Assembly (NCBI GenBank): GCA_021502835.1
Contig: JAKFGP010000015.1
Span: 88,863 to 152,862 of the forward strand
Length of the DNA: 64,000 bases
Reading direction: 5' to 3'
Source: Streptomyces thinghirensis
GTDB taxonomy: Bacteria > Actinomycetota > Actinomycetia > Streptomycetales > Streptomycetaceae
Shown: positions 23,456-32,011 of the stretch, one piece after another
Layout: each line of letters opens with the position of its first letter
Position numbering within the stretch: the stretch's first letter is position 1
Translations under genes and position numbers: made by a program
Notes under the pieces: generated by a model
What the model saw: the letters and a program-made list of their open reading frames with translations, nothing else
Databases searched by the model: none
What the model was told of the DNA's origin: nothing

Positions 23456-23832
23456 CGCCCGCGCCGTGCCTGCGCCCGCGCCGTGCCTGCGCCCGCGCCG
23501 TGCCTGCGCCCGCGCCGTGCCTGCGCCCGCGCCGTGCCTGCGCCCGCGCCGTGCCTGCGCCCGCGCCGTGCCTGCGCCCGCGCCGTGCCTGCGCCCGCGC
23601 CGTGCCTGCGCCCGCGCCGTGCCCGCGCCCGCGCCGTGCCTGCGCCCGCGCCGTGCCTGCGCGCCCGCGCCGTGCCTGCGCCCGCGCCGTGCCCGCGCCC
23701 GCGCCGTGCCCGCGCCCGCGCCGTGCCCGCGCCTGCGCCGTGCCCGCGCCTCGCGCCGTGCCCGCGCCCGCGCCGTGCCGCGCGCCCGCGCCGTGCCCGC
23801 GCCCGCGCCGTGCCTGCGCCCGCGCCGCCTCC
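23456..23832. repeat. 17-bp minisatellite, about 21 copies
   Basis: Tandem copies of CCGTGCCTGCGCCCGCG with single-base variants (T/C at one position) and two or three length variants near 23660, 23750 and 23780. Because 17 is not a multiple of three, all three forward frames read the same 17-residue cycle, which contains [17 protein letters not shown]. The array begins just after the aminopropyltransferase stop and runs into the response-regulator remnant. No CRISPR-like spacers are present. Confidence 0.95.
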
Positions 23833-23841
23833 GCGCTGTGC

Positions 23842-24176
23842 CCGCGCCGCTGTTCGCCCCCGGTCTCCCGGCGCCTGGTGGAGGCGTTCACGCGGATGTC
23901 GGGCACGAGCCGACCGGACTCGTCGGACGCGGCCCGCCGCCCGGACTGACGGCGCTGACCGCCCGCGCGGCCGAGGTCCTGAAACTGGTGGCCCGCGGCC
24001 TGAGCAACGCCGACGCGGCCGACCGCCTGTTCATCAGCGAGGCCACGGTGAAGACCCACCTCAACCGCACGATGACTAGCTGGGCCTGACCAGCAGGGCC
24101 CAGGCGGTGGTGGTGGCGTACGAGACGGGACTGGTGACGCCGGGGGGGTGTGGGGGGCGCGGGAGGGGGCGGGTGA
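23842..24176 (+). pseudogene. NarL/LuxR response-regulator remnant: HTH without receiver domain
   Basis: Reads [19 protein letters not shown] then [40 protein letters not shown] and SRAQAVVVAYETGLVTPG. This is the linker and C-terminal LuxR helix-turn-helix of a NarL-type response regulator. The LFAP...SRRLVEAF segment is what normally follows the receiver domain, yet that domain is absent and the 17-bp repeat array occupies its place. Indels occur near 23850, 24075 and after 24145. No start codon with a ribosome-binding site is evident. It may be a true truncation, or the receiver may have been lost in assembly. The stop at 24174-24176 is one of several possible. Confidence 0.6.
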
Positions 24177-24226
24177 CTTTGTGCCGACGGGGTGCGTCGG
24201 GCGCCCGCTGGGTAGGGTGGCGGGAC

Positions 24227-25167
24227 ATGGAGCATGAGGTGTTCGTTCCGGTTCCGGCCGAGCGGCTCAGGGACGTGCTGGCCGACCCCGTCCGGGTCGC
24301 CCGGGCGGTTCCGGGGCTCCAGCAGGACGCCGGTGCCGAGCCCGTCGCGGGACGGCTCAAGGTGCGCATCGGCAGTCACTCCATCACCTACCGGGGCTCC
24401 GTGCGCCTGTCCGCGCGCGAGGACGGTGCGTACGCCGTCGAGGGCGACGCCACCGAGTCGCGCGGCACCGGCACGGTCACGCTCGCGCTCACCCTCCGCG
24501 TGGTGGACGCCGACGGCGGTTCCACCCTCACGTTCGCCGGGACGGCCACCGCGGACGGACGCGTCACGGAGCTGCCCGAGGAGTCGGTGACGTCGGCCGC
24601 GGCCCGGCTGCTGACGCGGTTCGCGGGGAACCTGGGCGCGGCGGCGGAGCGGGAGCGGGAGCAGGGGTCTGAGCAGCCCCGAGGCGCGGCCGGAGCCGCA
24701 GCAGCACGCCTCCGTCTTCGACGCCGAGATGCCCCCGCCCTCCCTCGCGGACACGGACGAGGGCGAGGCGGACGGGCAGGGCGAGGCGGGCGATCCGGAC
24801 GGGCACGGCGGGCAGGGCGAGGCGGCTGAGCAGGGCGAGCCGGATGCCCCGCGGCCCCCGCCGCCCCTGAAGCCCCCGCCGCCCCTGAAGCCCCCCGCCA
24901 CCCCTGAGTCCCTGCCCCCCTGGAGTCCCCGCCAGCCCCGAAGCCGCCGAGCCGCCCGCCGCCGAGGGCCGGCGCACGCGCGCCGCACGATGATCGGCCG
25001 CAGTGCCGAGGAGGTGGACCACGCCCCGCCCCGGCGGCCGGTACGCTCCCGTCCCCGCACCCCAGGCGAGCGCGGCCGGTGCTCCCCTGCGCTGGGCCGC
25101 CCCGGCGGCGGCACTGGTCGTGGCGTCCGCGATCGTGGTGGGCCGCGCGCTGCGCAGGCGCCGCTGA
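24227..25167 (+). CDS. CoxG-like SRPBCC-domain protein with C-terminal membrane anchor (frameshifted)
   Basis: Residues 1-150 (MEHEVFVPVPAERLRDVLAD, VARAVPGLQQD, VRIGSHSITYRGSVRLSARE, GTGTVTLALTLRVVD, SAAARLLTRFAGNLGAAAE) match the SRPBCC/CO-dehydrogenase subunit G fold, a hydrophobic-ligand-binding domain. An acidic Pro-rich linker of about 100 residues with repeated PPLKPP follows. A C-terminal helix (AAPAAALVVASAIVVGRAL) with RRRR forms a tail anchor. Breaks lie near 24670, 24905-24960 and 25050-25075. No CO-dehydrogenase genes are nearby, so the CoxG name reflects fold only. Confidence 0.75.
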
Positions 25168-25171
25168 ACCG

Positions 25172-25425
25172 TCGCGGTCGAGCCGTACTCGAGCCGCGGC
25201 TCAGCCGCCGTAGCAGGGCCGCGGCTGAACCGCCGTAGCCGGGCCGCCGCTCAGCCGCCGTAGCCGGGCCGCCGTAACCGAGCCGCGGACGAACCGCCCT
25301 AACTGGGCCGCAGCCGAACCGCCGTACCCGAGCCGCCGTAGCCGGGCCGCGGACGAACCGCCGTACCCGAGCCGCAGCCAGCCGCCGTAGCGTGCCGCCG
25401 CTCCGCCGCAGCCGGGCTCTGTCGA
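25172..25425. repeat. Imperfect 25-bp tandem repeat region
   Basis: About nine degenerate units of the type GAACCGCCGTAGCCGGGCCG plus a few bases. They are mostly 25 bp long, with two shortened 14-bp units (GTAACCGAGCCGCG and GTAGCCGGGCCGCG). The array fills the gap between the CoxG-like stop and the aldose epimerase promoter. It contains in-frame stops and shows no sign of coding. Confidence 0.8.
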
Positions 25426-25471
25426 GTCGGCCGGGTGGGGGCGGTCTTGATCGCCCCAGTAGGGTCGTGGC

Positions 25472-26270
25472 GTGAGTAACGAACCCATCACGCTGACCGC
25501 GGGTGACGCGGAGGCGACCGTGCTGCCGGGCAACGGCGGCCGGATCGGCGGGCTGCGCGTCGGCGGCACGGAGCTGCTCCGCCAGGGCGAGCGCTACGGC
25601 TGCTTCCCGATGGTCCCCTGGTGCGGCCGGATCCGCGAGGGCCGCTTCCGGGACGGCGCCGTCGTCCACCAGATGCCGCTCAACTCCCCGCCGCACGCCA
25701 TCCACGGCACCGCCCGCGACGCCGCCTGGCGCACCGCCCGCGTCACCGCCGACGAGGCCGTCCTCACGTACGACCTCACCGAGCCCTGGCCCTACCCCGG
25801 CCGCGTCACCCAGGTGATCGCCCTCGCCGAGGACGCGCTGACGCTGACGATGTCCGTGGAGACGTACGACTCGTCCTTCCCGGCGCAGATCGGCTGGCAC
25901 CCCTGGTTCAACCGGACGCTCGACGGCGCGGACGGGGCCGGCGTCGAGATCGCCTTCGACCCCGCCTGGCAGGAGGAGCGCGGCGACGACCACCTGCCCA
26001 CCGGCAACCGCGTCGACCCGAAGCCGGGCCCCTGGGACGACTGCTTCGGCATGCCGGACGGCGTCGACGTCACCCTCACCTGGCCGGAGCGCCTGGAACT
26101 GGAGGGTGACCAGCCCGGAACGGTGGGCCGTGGTCTACGACGAGCAGGAGGCCGCCGTCTGCGTGGAGCCGCAGACCGGGCCGCCCGACGGCCTGAACAC
26201 CCTCCCGCGCCTGGTCACGCCCCTGGAGCCGCTGGAGGCCACGACGACCTGGAGCTGGACCCGGCTCTAA
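25472..26270 (+). CDS. Aldose 1-epimerase family protein (one frameshift)
   Basis: A galactose-mutarotase-like protein of about 265 residues. It has GNGGRIGGLRVGGTELL, MVPWCGRIREGRF, NSPPHAIHGTARDAAW with the catalytic-type His, GWHPWFNRTLDG with the second conserved His, and DDCFGMPDG. After a break near 26110 it continues WAVVYDEQEAAVCVEPQTGP and ends TWSWTRL at TAA 26270. The start is GTG 25472. Only ten bases separate its stop from pyrE. The sugar substrate is unassigned. Confidence 0.88.
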
Positions 26271-26280
26271 GCTGGTCGGC

Positions 26281-26853
26281 ATGACGGACGTCAACGAAGT
26301 AATGCCGCCAGGCACGCGCGGCGCGCTGCTGCAGCAGATCAAGGACAAGGCCGTGGTGCACGGCAAGGTGACCCTCTCCTCGGGTCTCGAGGCCGACTAC
26401 TACGTCGACCTGCGCCGCATCACGCTCGACGGCGAGGCGGCGCCGCTGGTGGGGCAGGTGCTCCTTGACCTGACCGCCGACCTGGACTTCGACGCGGTGG
26501 GCGGGCTGACCATGGGCGCCGACCCGGTCGCCGCGGCCATGCTGCACGCCGCCGCCGCGCGGGGCCGGAAGCTGGACGCCTTCGTCGTCCGCAAGGCCGC
26601 CAAGGCGCACGGGCTGCAGCGGCGCGTGGAGGGCCCGGACATCAGGGGCCGCCGCGTCCTGGTCGTCGAGGACACCTCGACCACCGGCGGCTCCCCGCTC
26701 ACCGCCGTCGAGGCCGTGCGCGAGGCCGGTGCCGAGGTCGTGGCCGTCGCGACGATCGTCGACCGGGCGACGGGCGCCGCCGAGAAGATCCAGGACGGCG
26801 CCGGGGTGCCGTACCTGTACGCGTACGACAAGGACGAGCTGGGCCTGGACTGA
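26281..26853 (+). CDS. pyrE: Orotate phosphoribosyltransferase
   Basis: An intact gene of 190 codons. The enzyme joins orotate to PRPP to make OMP in pyrimidine synthesis. It has VVHGKVTLSSGLEADYYVDL with the orotate loop, GLTMGADPVAAAML, the flexible-loop lysines VVRKAAKAHGLQRRVEG, and the PRPP motif VLVVEDTSTTGGSPL. The start is ATG 26281. It follows the epimerase by ten bases and is probably cotranscribed with it. The absence of indels makes it a useful quality reference for the window. Confidence 0.95.
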   Translation: MTDVNEVMPPGTRGALLQQIKDKAVVHGKVTLSSGLEADYYVDLRRITLDGEAAPLVGQVLLDLTADLDFDAVGGLTMGADPVAAAMLHAAAARGRKLDAFVVRKAAKAHGLQRRVEGPDIRGRRVLVVEDTSTTGGSPLTAVEAVREAGAEVVAVATIVDRATGAAEKIQDGAGVPYLYAYDKDELGLD

Positions 26854-26861
26854 GCCCGGAA

Positions 26862-26880
26862 GGACGTCCGGCGGACGTCC
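26862..26880. terminator. Doubled GGACGTCC palindrome after pyrE
   Basis: Two GGACGTCC octamers separated by GGC. They can pair to form an 8-bp hairpin nine bases past the pyrE stop. The site may act as a terminator or as a protein-binding site upstream of fba. Confidence 0.5.
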
Positions 26881-26996
26881 ACTCGGAGTATCCCGCTTCG
26901 TCTGGAAAGATGGGGCCGACGATGACGTCGCCCCCCCAGGTCTAGGTCAGGGCCGTAAGCACGTTTCACGCCCCCGCACATACAAGGAGCGGACAG

Positions 26997-28028
26997 ATGC
27001 CCATCGCAACTCCCGAGGTCTACAACGAGATGCTGGACCGGGCGAAGGCAGGAAAGTTCGCCTACCCGGCCATCAACGTGACCTCTTCCCAGACGCTGCA
27101 CGCGGCCCTGCGCGGTTTCGCCGAGGCGGAGAGCGACGGCATCATCCAGATGTCCACCGGCGGCGCCGAGTTCCTGGGCGGCCAGCACAAGAAGGACATG
27201 GTGACCGGCGCCGTCGCCCTCGCCGAGTTCGCGCACATCGTGGCCGAGAAGTACGACGTCACCGTCGCCCTGCACACGGACCACTGCCCGAAGGACAAGC
27301 TCGACGCGTATGTGCGTCCGCTGCTGGCGGTCTCCGAGGAGCGCGTCAAGGCCGGCCGCAACCCGCTGTTCCAGTCCCACATGTGGGACGGCTCCGCGGA
27401 GACGCTCGGCGACAACCTCTCCATCGCCACGGAGCTGCTGGAGCGCGCCCGCGCCGCCAAGATCATCCTTGAGGTCGAGATCACCCCGACCGGCGGCGAG
27501 GAGGACGGAGTCTCCCACGAGATCAACGACTCCCTCTACACCACGGTCGACGACGCGATCCGCACCGTGGAGGCGCTGGGCCTGGGCGAGAAGGGCCGCT
27601 ACCTGCTCGCCGCCTCCTTCGGCAACGTGCACGGCGTGTACAAGCCGGGCAACGTCGTGCTCCGCCCCGAGCTGCTCAAGGAGCTGAACGAGGGCGTCGC
27701 CGCCAAGTACGGTCAGCCGGCCGGCAGCAAGCCGTTCAACTTCGTCTTCCACGGCGGCTCCGGCTCCTCCGCCGAGGAGATCGCGACCGCGCTGGAGAAC
27801 GGCGTGGTCAAGATGAACATCGACACGGACACCCAGTACGCCTTCACGCGTCCGGTCGCCGACCACATGTTCAGCAACTACGACGGCGTCCTCAAGGTCG
27901 ACGGCGAGGTCGGCAACAAGAAGACCTACGACCCGCGCACCTGGGGCAAGTTGGCCGAGGCCGGCATGGCCGCGCGCGTGGTCGAGGCCTGCGGCCACCT
28001 GCGCTCGGCGGGCCAGAAGATCAAGTAA
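26997..28028 (+). CDS. fbaA: Class II fructose-bisphosphate aldolase
   Basis: An intact gene of 343 codons. This zinc aldolase of glycolysis and gluconeogenesis shows AYPAINVTSSQTLHAALRGF, VALHTDHCPKDKLDAYVRPL with the HTDHC zinc and catalytic region, ILEVEITPTGGEEDG, GNVHGVYKPGNV and FVFHGGSGSSAEEI, then VVKMNIDTDTQYAFTRPV. AAGGAG lies upstream of ATG 26997. The 140-base gap from pyrE suggests its own promoter. A strong terminator follows. Confidence 0.97.
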   Translation: MPIATPEVYNEMLDRAKAGKFAYPAINVTSSQTLHAALRGFAEAESDGIIQMSTGGAEFLGGQHKKDMVTGAVALAEFAHIVAEKYDVTVALHTDHCPKDKLDAYVRPLLAVSEERVKAGRNPLFQSHMWDGSAETLGDNLSIATELLERARAAKIILEVEITPTGGEEDGVSHEINDSLYTTVDDAIRTVEALGLGEKGRYLLAASFGNVHGVYKPGNVVLRPELLKELNEGVAAKYGQPAGSKPFNFVFHGGSGSSAEEIATALENGVVKMNIDTDTQYAFTRPVADHMFSNYDGVLKVDGEVGNKKTYDPRTWGKLAEAGMAARVVEACGHLRSAGQKIK

Positions 28029-28069
28029 CGGCCACGGCGCGCGGCGTCCGCGCCGTGTCGTCCGCGACG

Positions 28070-28108
28070 GGCCCGGCACCCCTGGATTCTCCTGGGGGTG
28101 CCGGGCCC
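28070..28108 (+). terminator. Terminator after fbaA
   Basis: A perfect 12-bp stem GGGCCCGGCACC/GGTGCCGGGCCC around a 15-base loop, 40 bases past the fbaA stop. Confidence 0.85.
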
Positions 28109-28146
28109 GCGTACGTATGCCGACGGCATGGCGCAGACTTGTGCCC

Positions 28147-28561
28147 ATGGCCATTCACGAGAACCTCCTCGGGGGACCGCCCCCGACCCACCTCCCCGAC
28201 GACCCCGGGCCGCGCGAGCTGCTGGCGGGCGGGACCTCGCCCGCCGATGTCGCCGCGAAGTACCCGACGTCCTCGCTGGCCTGGGCACAGCTGGCCGACG
28301 AGGCGTTCGAGCGGGGCAGCGTCGTCGAGTCGTACGCGTACGCCCGTACCGGCTACCACCGCGGCCCTGGACGCCCTGCGCCGCAGCGGCTGGAAGGGGC
28401 ACGGCCCGGTGCCCTGGGAGCACGAGCCGAACCGCGGCTTCCTGCGCGCCCTGCACGCCCTCGCCCGCGCCGCCCAGGCGATCGGCGAGAAGGAGGAGTA
28501 CGAGCGCTGCAGCCAGTTCCTGAAGGACTCCTCGCCGGCGGCGGCCGAGGTACTGGGCTGA
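28147..28561 (+). CDS. DUF3151 family protein (one frameshift)
   Basis: About 137 residues beginning MAIHENLLGGPPPTHLPDD. Family landmarks are AKYPTSSLAWAQLADEAFE, VVESYAYARTGYHRGLDALR (joined across a break near 28362), GPVPWEHEPNRGFLRALHAL and YERCSQFLKDSSP. It is a small helical TPR-like protein of unknown role that is commonly next to fba in actinobacteria. Confidence 0.88.
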
Positions 28562-28712
28562 ACCGGGGACCGGACGTGTCCTGGCCCGCCTGCCGTGCGC
28601 AGGCGGGCCTTGCGGTTTGCTGCGACCATTGCGGAGGATGACGTTGGGGACCGGGGCCCCGTGTCGGTAACGGCAGGGCGGACCGCTACCCGTAGTGCAG
28701 CAGGAGACAGCG

Positions 28713-29529
28713 ATGTCCCACGAAGCCCCCGAATCTCGACTTCGAGGGCAGCACGCCGTACGAGGACTATGTCAAGGCGGACGTGCTCACCCACCTCCAG
28801 CACACTCTCTCCGACGATCCCGGAGAGATGGTCTTCCTGGTCACGACCCAGGTCATGGAGCTGTGGTTCACCGTCATCGTCCACGAGTGGGAGACCGCGC
28901 CCGCGCCCTGCGCGAGGACCGGACCCAGGTGGCGACCGACGCGCTCAAGCGCTCGGTGCGGGAGCTGGAGGCGCTGAACGCCTCCTGGACGCCGCTCGCG
29001 GGCCTCACGCCCGCCCAGTTCAACTCCTACCGGAGCGCCCTCGGTGAGGGGTCCGGTTTCCAGTCGGCGATGTACCGCCGCCTGGAGTTCCTGCTCGGCG
29101 ACAAGTCCGCGTCCATGCTCGTCCCGCACCGCGGTGCCCGCGCGCGTCCACGCGGAGCTGGAGAAGGCGCTGCACGAGCCGAGCCTGTACGACGAGGTGG
29201 TCCGGCTGCTCGCCCGGCGCGGGTACGACATCCCGGACGCCGTCCTCCAGCGCGACGTCACCCGGAAGTACGAGGCGGCGCCCGAGGTGGAGGCCGCCTG
29301 GACGGCCGTCTACGCGGGCGACCAGAACGGCGAGCTGGCCCGCCTCGGCGAGGCGCTCACCGACGTCGCCGAGCTGGTGTGGCGCTGGCGCAACGACCAC
29401 CTGGTCGCCACCCGCCGCGCGATGGGCTCCAAGACCGGCACCGGTGGCTCCGCCGGGGTGGCCTGGCTGGAGAAGCGGGCCCGGAACAACGTGTTCCCCG
29501 AGCTGTGGACGGCGCGGTCGTATGTCTGA
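28713..29529 (+). CDS. kynA: Tryptophan 2,3-dioxygenase (frameshifted)
   Basis: Haem dioxygenase of about 273 residues that opens tryptophan to N-formylkynurenine. It shows YEDYVKADVLTHLQHTLSDD, MVFLVTTQVMELWFTVIVHE with the family QxxELW segment, NSYRSALGEGSGFQSAMYRR with the GxGFQS substrate loop, and WRWRNDHLVATRRAMGSKTG with the proximal haem His. It ends TGGSAGVAWLEKR...WTARSYV. Breaks lie near 28737, 28900 and 29140. The stop overlaps the kynureninase ATG by eight bases (ATGTCTGA), so the two are translationally coupled. Confidence 0.94.
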
Positions 29530-30715
29530 GCTTCTCGAAGCGGCGGCCGAGGCCGGGAAACTGGACGCCGCCGACGGGCTGGCGGCGCTGCGCGAGCGGT
29601 TCGTCCTGGACGACGTCGTCTACCTGGACGGCAACTCGCTCGGCGCCCTCCCGGCCGGTGTCCCCCGCGCGCGTGGAGGACGTCGTACGCCGTCAGTGGG
29701 GCGAGCTGCGCATCCGGTCCTGGGAGGAGAGCGGCTGGTGGACCGCGCCCGAGCGGATCGGTGACCGGATCGCCCCGCTGGTCGGGGCGGCGTCCGGGCA
29801 GATCGTGGTGGGCGACTCCACGAGCGTCAACGTCTTCAAGGCGCTCGTCGCCGCCGTACGGATGGCGGGTGACGGCCGGGACGAGATCCTCGTCGACGCC
29901 ACCACCTTCCCCACGGACGGGTACATCGCCGAGTCGGCGGCCCGGATGACGGGCCGCTCGCTGCGTCCGGTGACCCCGGCCGAGGTGCCGTCGGCGCTCG
30001 GCGACCGTACCGCCGCGGTCCTGCTCAACCACGTCGACTACCGCACGGGCCGGCTGCACGACCTGCCCGCGCTCACGGCGGCGGTGCACGCGGCGGGGCG
30101 TACGTCGTCTGGGACCTGTGCCACAGCGCGGGCGCGCTGCCGGTCGGGCTCGACGAGCACGGCGTCGACCTGGCGGTCGGCTGCACCTACAAGTACCTCA
30201 ACGGCGGACCCGGTTCGCCCGCGTACCTGTACGTGCGCCGCGACCTCCAGGACCGTTTCGACTCCCCGCTGCCGGGCTGGAACTCGCACGCCGAGCCCTT
30301 CGGCATGCGGCCCGCGTACGCCCCGGCGTCCGGCGCGGTGCGCGGCAGGGTCGGCACGCCGGACATCCTCTCCCTGCTCGCCCTGGAGGCGGCGTTGGAG
30401 GTGTGGGACGGGGTGTCGGTGGAAGCGGTGCGGGCCAAGTCCCTGGCGCTGACGGACTTCTTCCTGCGCTGTGTCGGGGAGTACGTCCCGGACGGCCTGG
30501 TGGAGTCGGTGACTCCGGCGGCGCACGCCGAGCGGGGCAGCCAGGTCGCACTGCGCTGTGCCGACGCGGGGGACGTGATGAAGCGCCTGATCGAGCGCGG
30601 GGTGGTGGGGGACTTCCGCGCCCCGGACGTCCTGCGCTTCGGCTTCACCCCGCTGTACGTCGGCTTCGCGGACGTGGAGCGGGCGGCGCGGGTGCTGGCG
30701 GAGACGCTGGAATGA
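29522..30715 (+). CDS. kynU: Kynureninase (frameshifted)
   Basis: PLP hydrolase of about 397 residues that cleaves kynurenine to anthranilate and alanine. Landmarks are VYLDGNSLGALPAGVPARV (across a break near 29665), IVVGDSTSVNVFKALVAAV, LNHVDYRTGRLHDL, VVWDLCHSAGALPVGLDEHG (break near 30100), the PLP-lysine loop VGCTYKYLNGGPGSPAYLYV and LPGWNSHAEPF. It overlaps the dioxygenase gene. Together they give the first and third steps of the kynurenine route to anthranilate. Confidence 0.95.
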
Positions 30716-30879
30716 CGGGCGGGTGAGGACGGGGCGGATCGCCTCGTAGTGGATCGCCTGCTCCTCACCCAGCGTTACATCCCCATGTCCGGGCACGTCA
30801 CCGGCCTGATACCGTCCCGCCAACGGCCGATTTCGTTCCCCCGGTCCGCCAACACCGTTTTGCCGCTGAGAGGTTGAGC

Positions 30880-31828
30880 ATGCCGGACGCCGCCGCAGAA
30901 CCGGGCACCGCTGCCGCGAGGAGCGCCGCGGAGGCGGCGGAGGAGAAATCGGCCTTCTCGCATCCGGCGGTCGACCCCGACAGCACCGCTGTGTACGGCG
31001 ACCACCCCGACCAGGTGATCGACTTCTACGTCCCGCGCGGGGCGGTGGGTCCGGGCGGTGCCGCTCCCGTCGTGGTGGTCCTGCACGGAGGTTCGTGGCG
31101 GGCTCCGTACGACCGGCGCCATGTCAGCCCGTTCGCAGGCTTCCTCGCCCGGCGGGGGCTCGCGGTGGCCAGTGTGGAGTACCGGCGCGGTGCGGACGGC
31201 GGGGACGGTGCTGAGGGCGCCGGTGGCGCCGGTGGTGCGGGTGGCGGGGATGCGGGGGGTCCCGTCGCGGGGCGCTGGCCCGAGACCTTCGACGACGTGG
31301 CCGCCGCGCTGGACGCCCTGCCCGCGCTGGTACGGCAGCACCTCCCGCAGGCCGACGCGCGCCGTGTCGTGCTCACCGGCCACCCGCCGGCGGCCACCCC
31401 GCCCTGTGGGCGGCCGCCCGGCATCTGCTGCCCGACGACGCCCCTTGGCGCATCGACCGCCCGGCGCCTCTGCGCGGTGTGGTCGCCCTCGCGCCGATCG
31501 CCGACTTCGAGGTCGCCGACAAGCTCGACGTGTGCGGCGGTGCGGCGCGGCAACTCCTCGGCGGGGAGGAGCTCTTCGCCGAACGCCGGCCCTACGCGGA
31601 CCCGGCCCTGCTGCTGCCCACCGGCATCGCCACGACCCTCGTTCAGGGGCGTGCCGACGTGGACGTTCCGCAGGCGGTCGCCGAGGCGCATGCCGCGACG
31701 CGGCGGCGAAGGCCGGGGAGGTGGTGGGCGTGACGCTGCTGGAGGACGTCGGCCACTATCCGCTGATCGACCCGGCGGCGGACGCGTGCGCGGTGGTGGC
31801 GGAGGAGATCGCGCAGCTTGCTTGGTGA
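30880..31828 (+). CDS. Alpha/beta hydrolase, candidate kynurenine formamidase (frameshifted)
   Basis: A hydrolase of about 315 residues. It has the oxyanion strand VVVVLHGGSWRAPYDRRHVS, a nucleophile elbow that reads GHPPAATPPCG here but restores to GHSAGGHLALW with two missing bases near 31385-31402, the strand ALAPIADFEVADKLDVCGGA, and the catalytic-His region LLEDVGHYPLIDPAAD. A Gly-rich insert follows residue 100. The HGG(S)W plus GHSAGGH pattern fits the hydrolase-type arylformamidases. Its place right after the dioxygenase and kynureninase suggests N-formylkynurenine hydrolysis (inference). A 164-base gap separates it from kynU. Confidence 0.75.
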
Positions 31829-31845
31829 GACCGGAGCGTTTCGCT

Positions 31846-31880
31846 GGGCGTGCGGGCGTGCGGGCGTGCGGGCGTGCGGG
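31846..31880. repeat. 8-bp tandem repeat, 4.4 copies
   Basis: GGGCGTGC repeated four times plus GGG, 17 bases after the hydrolase stop. A small intergenic microsatellite. Confidence 0.85.
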
Positions 31881-31892
31881 TCCCGGTCGTAC

Positions 31893-31907
31893 CCGTAGTA
31901 CCTGAGA
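31893..31907 (+). promoter_or_regulatory. Shared 15-mer CCGTAGTACCTGAGA, copy 1
   Basis: Identical to the 15-mer at 36432-36446. This copy is about 105 bases upstream of the DUF1023 gene and the other is about 67 bases upstream of the second sensor kinase. In both cases a TACC follows within a few bases. It is probably a regulator or promoter element shared by the flanks of the two-component cluster. Confidence 0.5.
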
Positions 31908-32011
31908 GCTACCCCGCAGGTGAGTTCCCTGGCGGGACGCGGGTTACCCGGCGCGATTCATAACTTCCTTACAGACAAGCCCGATGGTCGGGCGAGCTGG
32001 AGGGAGAGGCC

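Noticed and set aside
23456..23832. CRISPR-like array
   Set aside because: Units are directly abutting 17-mers without unique spacers, and no cas genes are present.
23456..23949. Three overlapping Pro/Ala/Arg/Cys-rich proteins read through the 17-bp array
   Set aside because: Open frames arise automatically from a stop-free repeat whose unit is not a multiple of three. No ribosome-binding site or non-repeat coding content was found.
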